DNA of 64,000 nt from Pseudoxanthomonas broegbernensis (GTDB taxonomy: Bacteria; Pseudomonadota; Gammaproteobacteria; Xanthomonadales; Xanthomonadaceae), in NCBI RefSeq assembly GCF_014202435.1, contig NZ_JACHGU010000002.1:558001-622000 (forward strand), given 5' to 3'. Below are positions 20,545-32,022 of the stretch, in pieces; the first letter of the stretch is position 1; each line of letters opens with the position of its first letter. Below the pieces are notes generated by a model, which worked only from the letters and a program-made list of their open reading frames with translations, did no database searches and was not told the origin of the DNA. Both the position numbers and the translations under genes were made by a program.

Positions 20545-21197
20545 CCCGCACCCTGTACCGCACCCGCATCAAGTTCTGCGGCATGACCCGGCCCGGCGAC
20601 GTGCGCCTGGCCGGCGAACTGGGCGTGGACGCGGTGGGCTTCGTCTTCGCCGAAGGCAGTCCGCGCCAGGTCACCGCCATGCAGGCCCGGCAACTGCGCC
20701 TGGCCTTGGCGCCGATGGTGGGCGCCGTGGCGCTGTTCCGCGACAACAGCGCCGCGGAAGTGCGCGAGGTGGTGCGCCAGGTGCGGCCGAGCCTGCTGCA
20801 GTTCCACGGAAACGAGGACGACGCCTTCTGCCGTGCCTTCCGCCTGCCCTGGATGAAGGCCGTGCCGATGGGCGGCGGCGAGGCGTGGGATGCGCGCGCG
20901 CTGCAGCAGCACTGGCCGAACGCGGCCGCCTTCCTGTTCGACAGCCATGGCACCGGCGGTGCCGGCGGCACCGGCCATGCCTTCGACTGGAGCCGCATCC
21001 CCACCGGCCTGCACCGGCCCTTCGTGCTGGCCGGCGGCATCACCGCCGACAACGTGCACGACGCGATCCAGGCCACGCTGCCGTGGGCGGTGGACGTGGC
21101 CAGCGGCATCGAGGTCTCGCCCGGCATCAAGGACGGGGAGAAGATGCGGCGGTTCGTGGCCGAGGTGCGTCGGGCGGACTGCGCGGAGATGGACTGA
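20541..21197 (+). CDS. trpF: phosphoribosylanthranilate isomerase
   Basis: 218 residues in a TIM-barrel. TrpF converts phosphoribosylanthranilate to CdRP in tryptophan synthesis. Motifs: [14 protein letters not shown] with the catalytic Cys near residue 12, GVDAVGFVF, a QFHGNED strand, [13 protein letters not shown] for phosphate binding, and [11 protein letters not shown] chose GTG 20541 because it sits a few bases after an excellent GGAGGTGA ribosome site at 20530-20537 and overlaps the truA stop by 4 bp. In this genome it is separated from trpB by an accessory gap of 1.2 kb plus trpI. Confidence 0.95.
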   Translation: MTRTLYRTRIKFCGMTRPGDVRLAGELGVDAVGFVFAEGSPRQVTAMQARQLRLALAPMVGAVALFRDNSAAEVREVVRQVRPSLLQFHGNEDDAFCRAFRLPWMKAVPMGGGEAWDARALQQHWPNAAAFLFDSHGTGGAGGTGHAFDWSRIPTGLHRPFVLAGGITADNVHDAIQATLPWAVDVASGIEVSPGIKDGEKMRRFVAEVRRADCAEMD

Positions 21198-21306
21198 AGG
21201 GCGGGAGCGTTTTGACCGTTTCCGTGTTGCGTGTGACCGGCCGAGATGACTCGCCGGGTCGTAAGTGACGGCTTCCCCTTCGGGTGCCGTCAGGCCCTGT
21301 GCTGTT

Positions 21307-21599
21307 CCCAGACGCGGTTTGCGCTTCCACCATGTTCAGCAGCATGCGCTGCATCTGCCGGCCAGCGGCGCGGAATGCGGCCAACAGGCGCATTTCGTCG
21401 GGGTCATATACAAATTCAACCTCTGCTGCCGGGATGTCGTTTGGGTCAGTGTCATAGGCGATCTGACCACGGCCCGGGCCAGCCATTCAAAGCAAACGCC
21501 CGTCGCATGCGCGATCGCTTCCAGTCGCGAGGTGGCGGACGACGCGCCATGCGGACATTCCCAGTTGGCGACCGCACCCCGGCTGACGCCGATCCTCAA
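21307..21599 (-). pseudogene. remnant of an XRE-type helix-turn-helix repressor
   Basis: On the minus strand, residues reading RIGVSRGAVANWE and then SRLEAIAHATGVCFEWLA are the second half of a phage-repressor-like HTH domain. The coding sense then continues, after a 1-nt frame change near 21480, as GRGQIAYDTDPNDIPAAEVEF and an ArgLeuLeu-rich helix with LLNMVEAQTA. The N-terminal half of the HTH is missing, because similarity stops at 21599 where the bacteriocin-like gene region begins. Truncation plus frameshift indicate a dead gene. It may once have regulated the neighbouring cassette or belonged to a prophage. Confidence 0.65.
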
Positions 21600-21613
21600 T
21601 GATGGAGGGTGTT

Positions 21614-21754
21614 ATGCGTGATCTATGTGTTGAAGAGGTGGATTTTATAAGCGGGAGCGGGATCGCCCATGATGCATTCCACTGGCTCGGCTCATCGGCA
21701 AGAGGGTACTTTAATGCAGGATTGGAGCATGTTTATAACGATCCTTGGCGATGA
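21614..21754 (+). CDS. putative double-glycine-leader bacteriocin/microcin precursor peptide
   Basis: 46 residues, preceded by a GGAGGG ribosome site at 21604-21609. The N-terminal 15 residues, MRDLCVEEVDFISGS, follow the leader pattern of class II microcins and CvaC-like peptides (M-R-E-L-x3-E-V/I-x2-V/I-S-G-G/A/S), with Arg2, Leu4, Glu8, Val9, Ile12, Ser13 and Gly14 in register. Cleavage after Ser15 would release a 31-residue peptide with several aromatic and His residues. The GC content is about 49% by hand count, far below the flanking genes. No C39-peptidase ABC transporter is in the window. The identification rests on the leader, spacing and composition, not on a known mature sequence. 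Confidence 0.5.
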   Translation: MRDLCVEEVDFISGSGIAHDAFHWLGSSARGYFNAGLEHVYNDPWR

Positions 21755-21819
21755 GGTGCTTTGATCTATTAAGGTGTGCGCCAGTGTTGGCGTCCACCTA
21801 TTGTAAAAAAGGATAGATA

Positions 21820-21987
21820 ATGAGAGTTTTATATATATTATCTTGCATTATTGGGGCTTATTTCTTGGTTGATTCAATATATGAGGTTATTTGGAATAAT
21901 ATAATTAACTACTTATATGTTTTGGTTGGTTTTGCTGCGATCATTTCTGGAATCGTCGGGTTGATGAGTATCAGGAATAGCAAATAG
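21820..21987 (+). CDS. small two-helix membrane protein, possible bacteriocin immunity protein
   Basis: 55 residues starting MRVLYILSCIIG. Two strongly hydrophobic helices (about residues 3-26 and 30-50) are joined by an NN turn and end in a short basic RNSK tail. This is the size and topology common among small bacteriocin immunity proteins, but no specific family was recognised. The GC content is 52 of 168 bases (31%) by hand count, and codon choice is AT-rich, unlike every neighbour. That implies recent transfer. An AAGGAT ribosome-site-like sequence precedes the ATG. It lies 65 bp after the peptide gene on the same strand. Confidence 0.5.
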   Translation: MRVLYILSCIIGAYFLVDSIYEVIWNNIINYLYVLVGFAAIISGIVGLMSIRNSK

Positions 21988-22415
21988 GGTTGCTATTATT
22001 TGTGGCGAATCTATGGCGCCCGTCAGGGGCCCGTCATCATTCGGGAGGGCAACGCTCTTCCGTGTGACGGGAGACGGCATGTGCGTGCTCGATGAAGGCG
22101 AGGGGCGATGCGTGCTGCCCCCTTGCGCCAGGGAGATTTCGCATCGACTACATGGACGTATGGATGCGCCCGTTTGAGTCGTGGCCGATCACGGTCGGAT
22201 GATGTTCATGGACTTCCCGATGTTGAAGGCCATGCTTCGTTGTCGTAAGCGACGCACTTATCCCTCGGGTCGGCGTTGGAGACCAGTGATGCTGGTCGTA
22301 GGCCCTGGGCGCTCCTTCCGAATCGTTGCCGGCATCTTCCTCCGCGAGCGAGGACTTCCCGCGCGAAGATCGTGCGATGTGGCGCCATCGTGCGGACCTG
22401 CACAGGTACCGGGCG
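21988..22415. other. accessory gap without a supportable gene
   Basis: GC content rises again from the AT-rich cassette towards trpI. Two CCCGTCA copies at 22019-22037 could pair with TGACGGG at 22067, but the loop is long. A 46-codon frame from 22108 and a 148-codon frame from 22181 lack ribosome sites and recognisable sequence; I regard the stretch as non-coding or decayed. Confidence 0.5.
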
Positions 22416-23303
22416 TCAGTCCTGCAGTTCGCTTCTCAGCCAGCCGGCCAGCGCGGCGACGCGGGCGTCGGCATTCCCGCGCACCGTGCATAGCGTCCAT
22501 TCGGCGCCGGTTTTCACGAAACCCCAGGGTGCGACCAGGCGGCCGCTGTCCAGGTCGGCCTGCACCAGTTCCTGCGGGGCGATGGCCACGCCCAGGCCGG
22601 CGGCGGCCGCTTCCAGCAGGTAGGTGAGGTGGTCGAAGGCGGTGCCCGGGCGCAGGCCGCCGGCATCGAGCCCGCGGGCGGCGAACCAGCGCGGCCAGGC
22701 CTGCGGGCGCGAGACGGTGTGCAGCAGGGGTTCGTCGAGCAGGGCGGCGGCGGGCGCACCGCGCAGCGCCGGGAAGCGGGCATGGCGCGGGCTGAGCACC
22801 GGGCCGATGCGTTCCGGCGCCAGCGCATGCACCTGCCAGTCGGCTGGCCAGGGTGCCTCGCCCAGCAGCAGGGCCGCGTCCATGCCGGTGAGGGCCGCGT
22901 CGAAGCCCCCTTCGTGCGCGGACAGGTGCAGCTTCACCTGGGGCAGGTCGGCCGCCAGCCGTTCCAGCCGCGGGATCACCCAGCGCGCCAGCAGGCTGCC
23001 CGGGCAGCCCAGTACGAGCGCGGCCGGCCGTGCATGGCGGCGCAGGCCGGCCCAAGCGGACTGCAGGCCGGCGAAGGCGTCGCCAGCCGCGTCGCGCAGG
23101 CGCAGGCCGGCGGCGGTCAGGGCCAGGCCGCGGCCTTCGCGCTCGAACAATGGCGCGCCCAACGCGTCCTCCAGCACGCGAACCTGCCGGCTGACGGCGC
23201 CGTGGGTGACGTGCAGTTCCTCCGCGGCGCGGCTCACGCTGCCCAGGCGGGCGGCGGCCTCGAAGGCGCGCAGGGCGTTCAGTGGCGGGAGTTGGCGGGG
23301 CAT
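22416..23303 (-). CDS. trpI: LysR-type activator TrpI
   Basis: 295 residues. The N-terminal winged HTH reads [20 protein letters not shown] with [20 protein letters not shown], the GcvA/TrpI branch of LysR regulators. The effector domain contains [18 protein letters not shown] and [17 protein letters not shown], as I recall from Pseudomonas TrpI. In Pseudomonas, TrpI senses indoleglycerol phosphate and activates the divergent trpBA operon. The divergent position before trpB here, with a T-N11-A palindrome between the genes, supports the same role. Confidence 0.87.
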   Translation of the reverse strand: MPRQLPPLNALRAFEAAARLGSVSRAAEELHVTHGAVSRQVRVLEDALGAPLFEREGRGLALTAAGLRLRDAAGDAFAGLQSAWAGLRRHARPAALVLGCPGSLLARWVIPRLERLAADLPQVKLHLSAHEGGFDAALTGMDAALLLGEAPWPADWQVHALAPERIGPVLSPRHARFPALRGAPAAALLDEPLLHTVSRPQAWPRWFAARGLDAGGLRPGTAFDHLTYLLEAAAAGLGVAIAPQELVQADLDSGRLVAPWGFVKTGAEWTLCTVRGNADARVAALAGWLRSELQD

Positions 23304-23494
23304 GGGCGTGCCTTCAGGCGGGCAGGGCGTGCGGGGGTGCGGGACCGATGGCGGGGCCAGGCGGGCATCGCGGCCGGCTCCGGTCGCACTCGGTGTCTGG
23401 GCAGTCAGGGATTTGGTGCATGCGGGAAGAGTCCTTCGTGCCGGAGGACGCTGTTAGGAGGGCAGGCAAGCCCGATACGGATGGCAGACAACAT

Positions 23495-23509
23495 GTGAGT
23501 ATTTATCAC
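23495..23509. promoter_or_regulatory. candidate TrpI operator (T-N11-A palindrome)
   Basis: GTGAGTATTTATCAC is a perfect GTGA-N7-TCAC dyad with the LysR-type T-N11-A spacing. It lies about 65 bp upstream of the transcription start predicted from a TAGGCT box at 23554-23559, in an unusually AT-rich patch. In Pseudomonas the strong TrpI site lies in the -77 to -52 region, so the position fits an activator site for trpBA. Confidence 0.6.
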
Positions 23510-23594
23510 AATTAATTGAGCGAATCTCGCTTTTTATGTGGAAACTCGTGCGCTAGGCTGACATCCTGCCAATGCGACTTCCGGACCCGTATCC

Positions 23595-24806
<1,212 letters not shown>

Positions 24807-24957
24807 ATCCGCCTCCGGCCGCGGCCGCCGTTGCGGCGGGGCGGCGGCATCGCATCGCCCCGGCCGTCGCCAATGGCGCGGCGACCCTGCTCCTGAGGGC
24901 AGCGGCCGAATACCGGCACGCGGCCCCGTCCCCTTCAACGCAGAGCGTCCACGACCT

Positions 24958-25761
24958 ATGAGCCGCTTCGAACGCAAGTTCTCCACCCTCGCCGCCGCCG
25001 GCCGCAAGGCGCTGATTCCCTTCATGACCGCCGGCGATCCCTCGCTGGAAGCGACCGTGCCGGCGATGCACGCCCTGGTCGCGGCCGGTGCCGACGTCAT
25101 CGAGCTGGGCGTGCCGTTCTCCGACCCGATGGCCGACGGCCCGGTGATCCAGCGCAGTTCCGAGCGCGCGCTGGCGCGCGGCGCCGATACCGCCTACGTG
25201 CTGGATTGCGTGCGCCGCTTCCGCCAGCGCGACGCCGACACGCCGGTCGCGCTGATGGGCTACCTCAACCCGGTCGAGATCCGTGGCGCGGCGCGCTTCG
25301 CCGCCGAGGCGGTGGCCGCCGGCATCGATGGCGTGCTGCTGGTCGACCTGCCGCCGGAGGAGGCGGCGGATTTCCGCAAGCCGTTCGACGAGGCTGGACT
25401 GGCCCTGGTGATGCTGGCCTCCCCGACCACCACGGCCGAGCGCGCGGCGATGCTCTGCGCCAATGCGCAGGGCTATCTGTACTACGTCAGCTATGCCGGC
25501 GTGACCGGCGCGGACCGGCTGGACGCGGGCCAGGCAGGCAAGCGGCTGCAGCAGTTGCGCGCCACGTCGAAGGTGCCGGTGGTGGCCGGTTTCGGCATCA
25601 AGGACGCGGCCAGCGCGGCGGCGATGGCGGCCGATGCCGACGGGGTGGTGGTGGGCAGCGCGCTGGTGTCGGCGATGGCCGATGCACCGGACGCGGACGA
25701 AGCGGCCAGGCGGGCCGGTGCGTTCCTGGCGCCGCTGCGGCAGGCGATCGACGCGGGTTGA
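24958..25761 (+). CDS. trpA: tryptophan synthase alpha subunit
   Basis: 267 residues. TrpA splits indoleglycerol phosphate into indole and glyceraldehyde 3-phosphate and channels indole to TrpB. The PFMTAGDPSLEATV segment, ELGVPFSDPMADGPVIQ with catalytic Glu near residue 49, YLNPVEIRG and the SYAGVTGA loop are all present. The 151-bp gap after trpB is longer than in most gammaproteobacteria and contains no gene or clear terminator. Confidence 0.96.
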   Translation: MSRFERKFSTLAAAGRKALIPFMTAGDPSLEATVPAMHALVAAGADVIELGVPFSDPMADGPVIQRSSERALARGADTAYVLDCVRRFRQRDADTPVALMGYLNPVEIRGAARFAAEAVAAGIDGVLLVDLPPEEAADFRKPFDEAGLALVMLASPTTTAERAAMLCANAQGYLYYVSYAGVTGADRLDAGQAGKRLQQLRATSKVPVVAGFGIKDAASAAAMAADADGVVVGSALVSAMADAPDADEAARRAGAFLAPLRQAIDAG

Positions 25762-25817
25762 GAGCCGGCCATCGTGCCGCGTGGTTGCCATGGCCCGCCG
25801 CGTGCCGCCGCTTCCCT

Positions 25818-25950
25818 TGCAGGAACCGGCTTCAGGCGGCGACATGGCGCCGAGCCTGGAGCGGTCGGCTTGCGGGCATGGCGGTCGCCGGACGAATCCG
25901 GCTCCTGCGACGGTTCCGTCGTACCGCTCTTTCCTTCGTAGGCGCCGACG

Positions 25951-25962
<12 letters not shown>
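25818..25962. repeat. cluster of three GTAG-type REP elements
   Basis: Two direct copies (25818-25843 with TGCAGGAACCGGCTTCAGGC; 25937-25962 with CGTAGGCGCCGACGTCAGTC) flank an inverted copy at 25884-25911 (AATCCGGCTCCTGC). Each can form a short stem-loop. They fill the gap between convergent trpA and ogt. The last copy reaches into the end of ogt and supplies its final codons (VAD) and stop. Confidence 0.65.
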
Positions 25963-26486
<524 letters not shown>

Positions 26487-26490
<4 letters not shown>

Positions 26491-28013
26491 CGGGGATTCC
26501 TCGCGGAGGCGGCGGACGCCATGGCGTCGCGCCAGAGGTGGATGACGGCGTAGGCCCGCCACGGCCGCCAGGCTTCGGCACGGCTGCGCAGCGGTTGCGG
26601 GCTGAGCCGGCTGCCGTCGCCGGGCAGGGCCTTCTGCAGGACCAGGTCCTCGGCCGGGAACGCATCGGGATGGCCGAGCGCGCGCAGGGCCAGGTAGTGC
26701 GCGGTCCACGGGCCGATGCCGGGCAGCGCGGTCCAGGCCGCGGCGAATTCGTCCAGGGTGCGATCGGGGCGGAAATCGACCCGGCCGTCGAGCAGGGCCG
26801 CGGCGACCCGGCGCACCGTGGCCGCGCGCGCGGCGGTCAGGCCGAGCCCTTCGAGCCCCTCCTCGGCCAGCGCGGCCGGCGCGGGGAACAGGTGCGACAG
26901 TCCCTGCGGCCCGGCGAGGGCCACGGCATGCCCGTGCCGCTGCGCCAGCCGCGCGGCCAGGGTGCGTGCGGCGGCGACGCTGACCTGCTGGCCGATCACC
27001 GCGCGCACCGCGATCTCGAACCCGTCCCAGCCGCTGGGCAGGCGCAGTCCGGGGCGCTTGCGCAGCAGCGGGCGCAGGCGCGGGTCGGCGCAAAGCGCGG
27101 TGGATATCGCATCCGGGTCGGCGTCCAGGTCGAACATGCGCCGTACCCGGTGCACGGTATCGGCCAGGCGCACGGGCGGTACGCCATGCAGTTCCAGCTT
27201 CAGCGCATGGGTCGGTCCATCGCGGCCGCCGGGCCAGGCGCTCACTCGCAGCCAGCCGGGAGCGTCGGCGGTGCCGACCACGCGCGCGTAGCTGCCGGCA
27301 TCCACGGCTTCCACGCCGGGCAGGGCGCGCCCGCGCAGGAAATCGAGCATGGCCGCCAGGTCGTAGGGCGGGCGGTAGCCCAGCTTCAGCGTCAGCGGCC
27401 GTTCGCGGTCGGCCGCGGGGGGCGCGTCCTCGCGCGCGTCCCGGCGCAGGTCGCGCGGGGCCATGCGGTAGGCATCGAGGAAGGCGGCGTTGAAACGGCG
27501 CAGGCTGGCGAAGCCGGCGGCCAGGGCCACCTCGGTGACCGGCAGCGCGGTCTCGGTCAGCAACTGCTTGGCGAACAGCAGGCGGCGGGTACCGTGCACG
27601 CCGATGGGCGCGGCGCCCAGGCGCTCGACGAACAGGCGGCGCAACTGGCGTTCGCCCAGGTGCATCCGCGCGGCCAGGTCGGCCACCGGGTGCGCGGCGA
27701 GGAAACCCTGGTCGATCAGCTTCAAGGCGCGGGCCACTGCCTCGTCGCCGCGCCGCCACGTGCCCTGGCCCGGCGCCAGCTCCGGCCGGCAGCGCAGGCA
27801 GGGACGGAAGCCGGCCGCCTCGGCCGCGGCGGCGCTGGGGTAGTAGTCCACGTTCTCGCGCTTGGGCGCCGGCGCCGGGCACACCGGACGGCAGTAGATG
27901 CCGGTGCTGCGCACGGCGGTGAAGAACAGGCCGTCGAAGCGCGGGTCGCGGCTCAGCCGCGCGCGTTCGCACGCGCGGTGGTCGGGCAGGGCGTTGGCGG
28001 AGGCGAGCGACAT
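26487..28013 (-). CDS. Ada regulatory domain - AraC - AlkA glycosylase fusion
   Basis: 508 residues. Order: an Ada N-terminal zinc domain with four Cys (YCRPVC and CLRC, residues about 40-80) that accepts methyl from phosphotriesters; an AraC helix-turn-helix pair (residues about 90-180); and an AlkA 3-methyladenine glycosylase domain from about 200 with an HhH motif [18 protein letters not shown] and the catalytic Asp in FPAEDLVL. The C-terminal Ada O6-MeG transferase domain is absent here and supplied by the overlapping ogt gene. It probably activates its own operon after methylation damage. ATG 28013 was preferred over GTG 28019. Confidence 0.92.
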
Positions 28014-28117
28014 GGCCACTGCAGGCTAGCACCGCCGCGGGCGCATGACTGGCCATTTTCGGACATGAATGCCGGGGCCTGGCCCGGCCCCCGCCGTCCG
28101 CCCCGGGCCGGCCGCCG

Positions 28118-29365
28118 CTATGGTTCGCGCAAGGCGGGAAGCAGCGTGCGCGCGTCGCCGTCGTGCGGCTGCGCGGCGATGCCCAGCAGGTGCGCCAGCA
28201 AGGGATAGACGTCGGTGTTGTCGAACGGGGGCAACACCTTGCCCGCCACGAACGAAGGGCCGCTGGCGAGGAACACGGCGCGCATGGACGGCGCATCCGG
28301 GTCGTAGCCGTGCGCGCCGCGGTCGTGGCTGCCTTCGGCGTTGCGCCGCGCCACCGTCTGCCGCGGCAGCGCGTTCCAGCCTTCGTCCATCTGGCAGACG
28401 AGCGGCGGGATGCGCGGGTGGCTGCCGTAGTGCAGGCGCGCGGGGATGTCCGCCTTGCGCCAGCATTGGTAGTGCGGGTGGCGCCCGAGCAGCCGCGCCT
28501 GCACCTGCGCCTCGTGGCCGGGACGGGGCGCCAGCCCCACCACCTGGCCGACGCTGACCACCTCGGCCTCTTCCATCGCGGCCATGTCCTCGACCGCGAG
28601 ATAGTGGCCTTCCGGGACCGCGGCCATGCCGTGGTCGGAAACCACCACCACGTCCATCGCGATCCCGGCCGTGTCCACCGCGGCCAGCAGCCGGCCCAGC
28701 GCCGCGTCCACGCGCCGGATCGCCTCGCGGGTGGGCGCGGCGTCGGGGCCGAAGTCGTGCCCGGCCTTGTCGACCTGCTCCAGGTACACCGCCACGAAAC
28801 GCGCCCGCGTGGGCGGCGGGCCAGCCAGCCAGCCGGCGATCCGGTCCATGCGCTCGTCCAGCGGCACCGCGGCGTCGAAGGGATGGAAGTGCCGCGGCAC
28901 GATCGCGTCGATCGGCGCCGAGGCGCCGGGCCAGGCCCACACGCCGGTGACCAGTCCGGCCCGTTCGGCGCCGGTCCACAGCGGTTGCGCCTGCCACCAG
29001 CCGGGCACGCGCGCGGCCGCCGCGTCGGCGACGACGAAGCGGCCCAGCGCCGGGTCGCGCATGGTGTTGTGGACCACGCCATGGCGATCCGGCCGCAGGC
29101 CGGTGGCCAGGGTGAAATGGTTGGGAAAGGTGAGCGCCGGGTAGGACGGCCGCATCCATTGCGCGCGCGCGCCACGCGCGGCCAGGCGGTCCAGGGTGGG
29201 CGTGTCGCCGCGGCCGAGGGCGTCGGCGCGCAGGCCGTCGATGGAGACCAGCAGCAGGGCCGGTGCGTCGTTCGCGCCGGTGCGTGGCGCGGGGGAAGCG
29301 GCGCAGCCGGCAAGCGACAGCAGCAGGGCCAGGCAGGCGGTGCGGAACAGGGGGCGTGGCGGCAT
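28118..29365 (-). CDS. ectonucleotide pyrophosphatase/phosphodiesterase-like lipoprotein
   Basis: 415 residues, alkaline phosphatase superfamily, NPP type. A lipobox (LLLSLAGC, Cys21) indicates a lipoprotein. The active site shows Asp43 ([11 protein letters not shown]), the Thr79 nucleophile in [16 protein letters not shown], and later VVSDHGM plus an [12 protein letters not shown] segment, all metal ligands of the bimetallic site. Family members hydrolyse phosphodiesters such as nucleotide pyrophosphates; a related Xanthomonas enzyme has been used as an NPP model. Natural substrate unknown. A GTG at 29383 would add six residues. Confidence 0.9.
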   Translation of the reverse strand: MPPRPLFRTACLALLLSLAGCAASPAPRTGANDAPALLLVSIDGLRADALGRGDTPTLDRLAARGARAQWMRPSYPALTFPNHFTLATGLRPDRHGVVHNTMRDPALGRFVVADAAAARVPGWWQAQPLWTGAERAGLVTGVWAWPGASAPIDAIVPRHFHPFDAAVPLDERMDRIAGWLAGPPPTRARFVAVYLEQVDKAGHDFGPDAAPTREAIRRVDAALGRLLAAVDTAGIAMDVVVVSDHGMAAVPEGHYLAVEDMAAMEEAEVVSVGQVVGLAPRPGHEAQVQARLLGRHPHYQCWRKADIPARLHYGSHPRIPPLVCQMDEGWNALPRQTVARRNAEGSHDRGAHGYDPDAPSMRAVFLASGPSFVAGKVLPPFDNTDVYPLLAHLLGIAAQPHDGDARTLLPALREP

Positions 29366-29535
29366 TGCGCGATGAACGGGCACGGGGGCGACAGCTTGGC
29401 AGACTCCCGTTCAAGCCGCATGACAGCGCCTCGCTCGCGCGACCGGCATGACGGATGGCTGAAGCGGTGCCGCCGCATGCACGCCCGCGACCTTGCCGGC
29501 GCGCTATAACGCAGGCCAGACCCGTGGAGGATGGC

Positions 29536-30003
29536 ATGGCCGGCAAGGCATCCAGGCACCTTTCGATGCTGCTGCTCGCCGTGGCGCTGGCCGGCCCGGC
29601 GGCGCAGGCGCAATCGGTGCAGTCCAATCGTTACGGCACGCCGCCCACGGCCGGCGGCGACTCGTCGCGCAATGCCTACGAGCGCCAGCGGCAGGCCCAC
29701 CAGGAGGCCGATCGCCGCCAGGACGAAGCCGTGCGCCGCGCCGAGCGGGACCGCATCGCGGTCGCCATCGACGCCAACCGCCGGCGGATGGAGACCGACC
29801 GCGTCCGCACCGACCGCCGCCGCGCCGGCGCAAGCCCGGCCCAGGCGGATCGCCTGCGCCAGGACTTCGAACTGCGGCGGCAGGCCTACGAGCGCCAGCG
29901 CGAGGAACTGGAGCGGCAGCGCGCGGCGGCCGAATCGCGGCCATTGCCGCCGTCGCCGCCCGCGCCACCGCCGCCGGCCGTTCCACCGCCACCTCGTCAC
30001 TGA
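29536..30003 (+). CDS. secreted coiled-coil hypothetical protein
   Basis: 155 residues. A signal peptide ([16 protein letters not shown], cleavage near residue 25) is followed by an Arg/Glu/Gln-rich helix of about 100 residues with coiled-coil character (many [12 protein letters not shown]-type repeats) and a Pro-rich C terminus ending PPPPRH. No family was recognised. The start was set at ATG 29536 because a GGAGG box lies immediately upstream at 29526-29530 and the signal peptide begins there. It is divergent from the phosphodiesterase gene. Confidence 0.65.
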   Translation: MAGKASRHLSMLLLAVALAGPAAQAQSVQSNRYGTPPTAGGDSSRNAYERQRQAHQEADRRQDEAVRRAERDRIAVAIDANRRRMETDRVRTDRRRAGASPAQADRLRQDFELRRQAYERQREELERQRAAAESRPLPPSPPAPPPPAVPPPPRH

Positions 30004-30062
30004 CGAGGCGCCCGGGCGTTCGCCGCAGTGGACGCGGCCGGTCCGGCGGACGGGCCGCGGCG

Positions 30063-31946
30063 CTACCCGCTCGGCGCCTGCCGCAACTGGCTGGCGAGGA
30101 AGCGGCGCAGGTCGGGCAGGTCCGGCTCCAGCAGCACGGGCAGTTCCGGCAGTTCCGGCGGTGGCAGCAGGTGCAGCCAGGCGTGGGCCTGTGCCTCCAG
30201 CGCCGGTGCGACCATGGCGGCGTCCTCCGGCCGCAGCGCCGGTGCGCTGGCGTCGCTTTCCGGAGCATCCACCAGGTTGCGCTCCACGTCCCAGCACGCG
30301 GCCAGCACCCGGTAGGCCAGGCGCTGGCAGATGGACACGCCCGGCCACCATTTCGCCGCGGCGCGCCGCGCCTGCGCGGGGCCGGCCACGGCCTCGTCCA
30401 TGGATTCGGCCAGCAGGAAGCTGCGGTGCTGCAGGTCGCGGCGCACGGCACGCGCCTCGGGGGTGGCCACCTCGCCCGAAGCCAGCACCCGGCAGGTGCG
30501 GCCCACCGCCTGCAGGCACTGGCCGATGCCGCCGGCCAGCGTGTGCGCGTCGGTGCGCGTGGGCAACAGCCGGTATACCAGCAGGGCGCAGGCGCAGCCG
30601 ATCAGCGTATCCAGGCCGCGCGCCAGCAACAGGCCGGCGATGTCGTCGACCGGCCGGCCGCCGCTGGCGATGGTCAACGCCGCGCCGGTGATGAACACCA
30701 CGGCGATGGCGTAGTTGCGTACCACCGCGATCTCGATCACGAACTGCAGAGCCATCACCATCATCGCCAGCCACGGGCCGGCCGGGTGCAGCCACAGGAT
30801 CGCGCCGGCCAGCAGCAGGCCGATCCACGTGCCCAGGGTGCGCTCCAGGCTGCGCTGCAGCGTACGCGGCCAGTCGAAGCCCTGGTGCAGCATCAGCAGC
30901 GCGGCGGCCATCGCCCAGTAGGCGCGGTGCACCTCCAGCGCACCGGCCACCACGCCGGCCAGCAGCATCGCCAGGCCCACCCGCAGGACCGTGCGCAGGG
31001 CGTTGGAGCCGGGCAGCAGGCCCTCGCGAAGCAGCGTCCAGGAATGCGGGTAGCCCTGCGGGATGGCGGTGGCCGGCAGCGTGGCCGGGCGCCGGATGGC
31101 CGGCCGCATCGCCTCGGCGGACAGCGCCCGCACGCGCTGCTGCATGCCGGTGCGCTCCTCCTCGGACAAGTGCGCGTCGATGCTGGCGGCGAACAGCAGG
31201 TGCAGTTCGCGGTTGAGCGCGCGCAGCCGCTCCAGCTCGCCGTGCCGGCGCGCCGGGATTGGCTGGAAGCCAACCAGCATCTGCCAGCTCTCGCGCAGCG
31301 CCTGGGCCGCGTGCCGGTGGGGATCGGGATGTGCGTCGTCCGCGTCGATGCTGGCGGCCACGGCGCGGGCGGCGGCGGTCACGGCCCGGCGCTCCGGCCC
31401 GCGCGGCTGGAACAGCGCGCCTGCCGTGTGCAGCACCCAGCCCACGGCGCCGCCGCCCAGAACCAGCAGCCCTGCATGCCACGGGTCCAGGTGCTGCGCG
31501 GGCATCGCCGTGCCGGCGGCGCAGGCGAGCACGAACATGTAGGCGCCGGGCGGGCCGAGCCTCACCGCGTTGCACAGCCACGTCGCCACCATGCCGACCA
31601 GCACCAGGGTCGGCAGCACCAGCCACGGCCAGTGATCGAGCCAGAGCCCGAACATCACCGCCACGGCGAAGGCGACCGCGATGACCGCCAGGGCGATCGC
31701 GCGCGCCGCGTACGGCCGGCTGCCGCAATACAGCGCGGTGAAGCCGCCGATGGTGGCCATCAGTCCGGCGGCCACGTCGCCGGCCAGCCAGCCGGCCAGG
31801 ACCGGGATGCCCATCGTCAGCGCGGCCCGCAGGGCGAAGGCGGTGCGCTCCGGCGGCGCGCCGCGGACACGGCGCAGCTCGTGCAGCAGCCCGCGCGCCG
31901 TGGGCCGGGGCGGTGGCGCGGGAGCGGGGGGGACGGGAACACGCAT
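30063..31946 (-). CDS. FUSC/YccS-type inner membrane transporter
   Basis: 627 residues. Two hydrophobic halves, each with about five or six transmembrane helices (residues about 40-180 and 350-490), are each followed by a cytoplasmic helical region. The repeated [31 protein letters not shown] motif region is the FUSC (aromatic acid exporter AaeB/YccS) signature. Such proteins may export aromatic acids or modify envelope traffic. The substrate is unknown and no membrane-fusion partner gene is adjacent. Confidence 0.85.
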   Translation of the reverse strand: MRVPVPPAPAPPPRPTARGLLHELRRVRGAPPERTAFALRAALTMGIPVLAGWLAGDVAAGLMATIGGFTALYCGSRPYAARAIALAVIAVAFAVAVMFGLWLDHWPWLVLPTLVLVGMVATWLCNAVRLGPPGAYMFVLACAAGTAMPAQHLDPWHAGLLVLGGGAVGWVLHTAGALFQPRGPERRAVTAAARAVAASIDADDAHPDPHRHAAQALRESWQMLVGFQPIPARRHGELERLRALNRELHLLFAASIDAHLSEEERTGMQQRVRALSAEAMRPAIRRPATLPATAIPQGYPHSWTLLREGLLPGSNALRTVLRVGLAMLLAGVVAGALEVHRAYWAMAAALLMLHQGFDWPRTLQRSLERTLGTWIGLLLAGAILWLHPAGPWLAMMVMALQFVIEIAVVRNYAIAVVFITGAALTIASGGRPVDDIAGLLLARGLDTLIGCACALLVYRLLPTRTDAHTLAGGIGQCLQAVGRTCRVLASGEVATPEARAVRRDLQHRSFLLAESMDEAVAGPAQARRAAAKWWPGVSICQRLAYRVLAACWDVERNLVDAPESDASAPALRPEDAAMVAPALEAQAHAWLHLLPPPELPELPVLLEPDLPDLRRFLASQLRQAPSG

Positions 31947-32022
31947 CGGCCCATGGTACCCAGCCGCCTTGCTGCTAGGCTCCTGGGAGCGCCCACAGGC
32001 GCGCCGCCACGGAGAACGCACG

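Noticed and set aside
22108-22248. 46-codon frame after the AT-rich cassette, considered as a second peptide
   Set aside because: No leader-like N terminus, no ribosome site and normal GC content.
22181-22627. 148-codon open frame on the plus strand between the cassette and trpI
   Set aside because: It runs into the trpI coding region in antisense, is Arg/Pro-rich and lacks a ribosome site.
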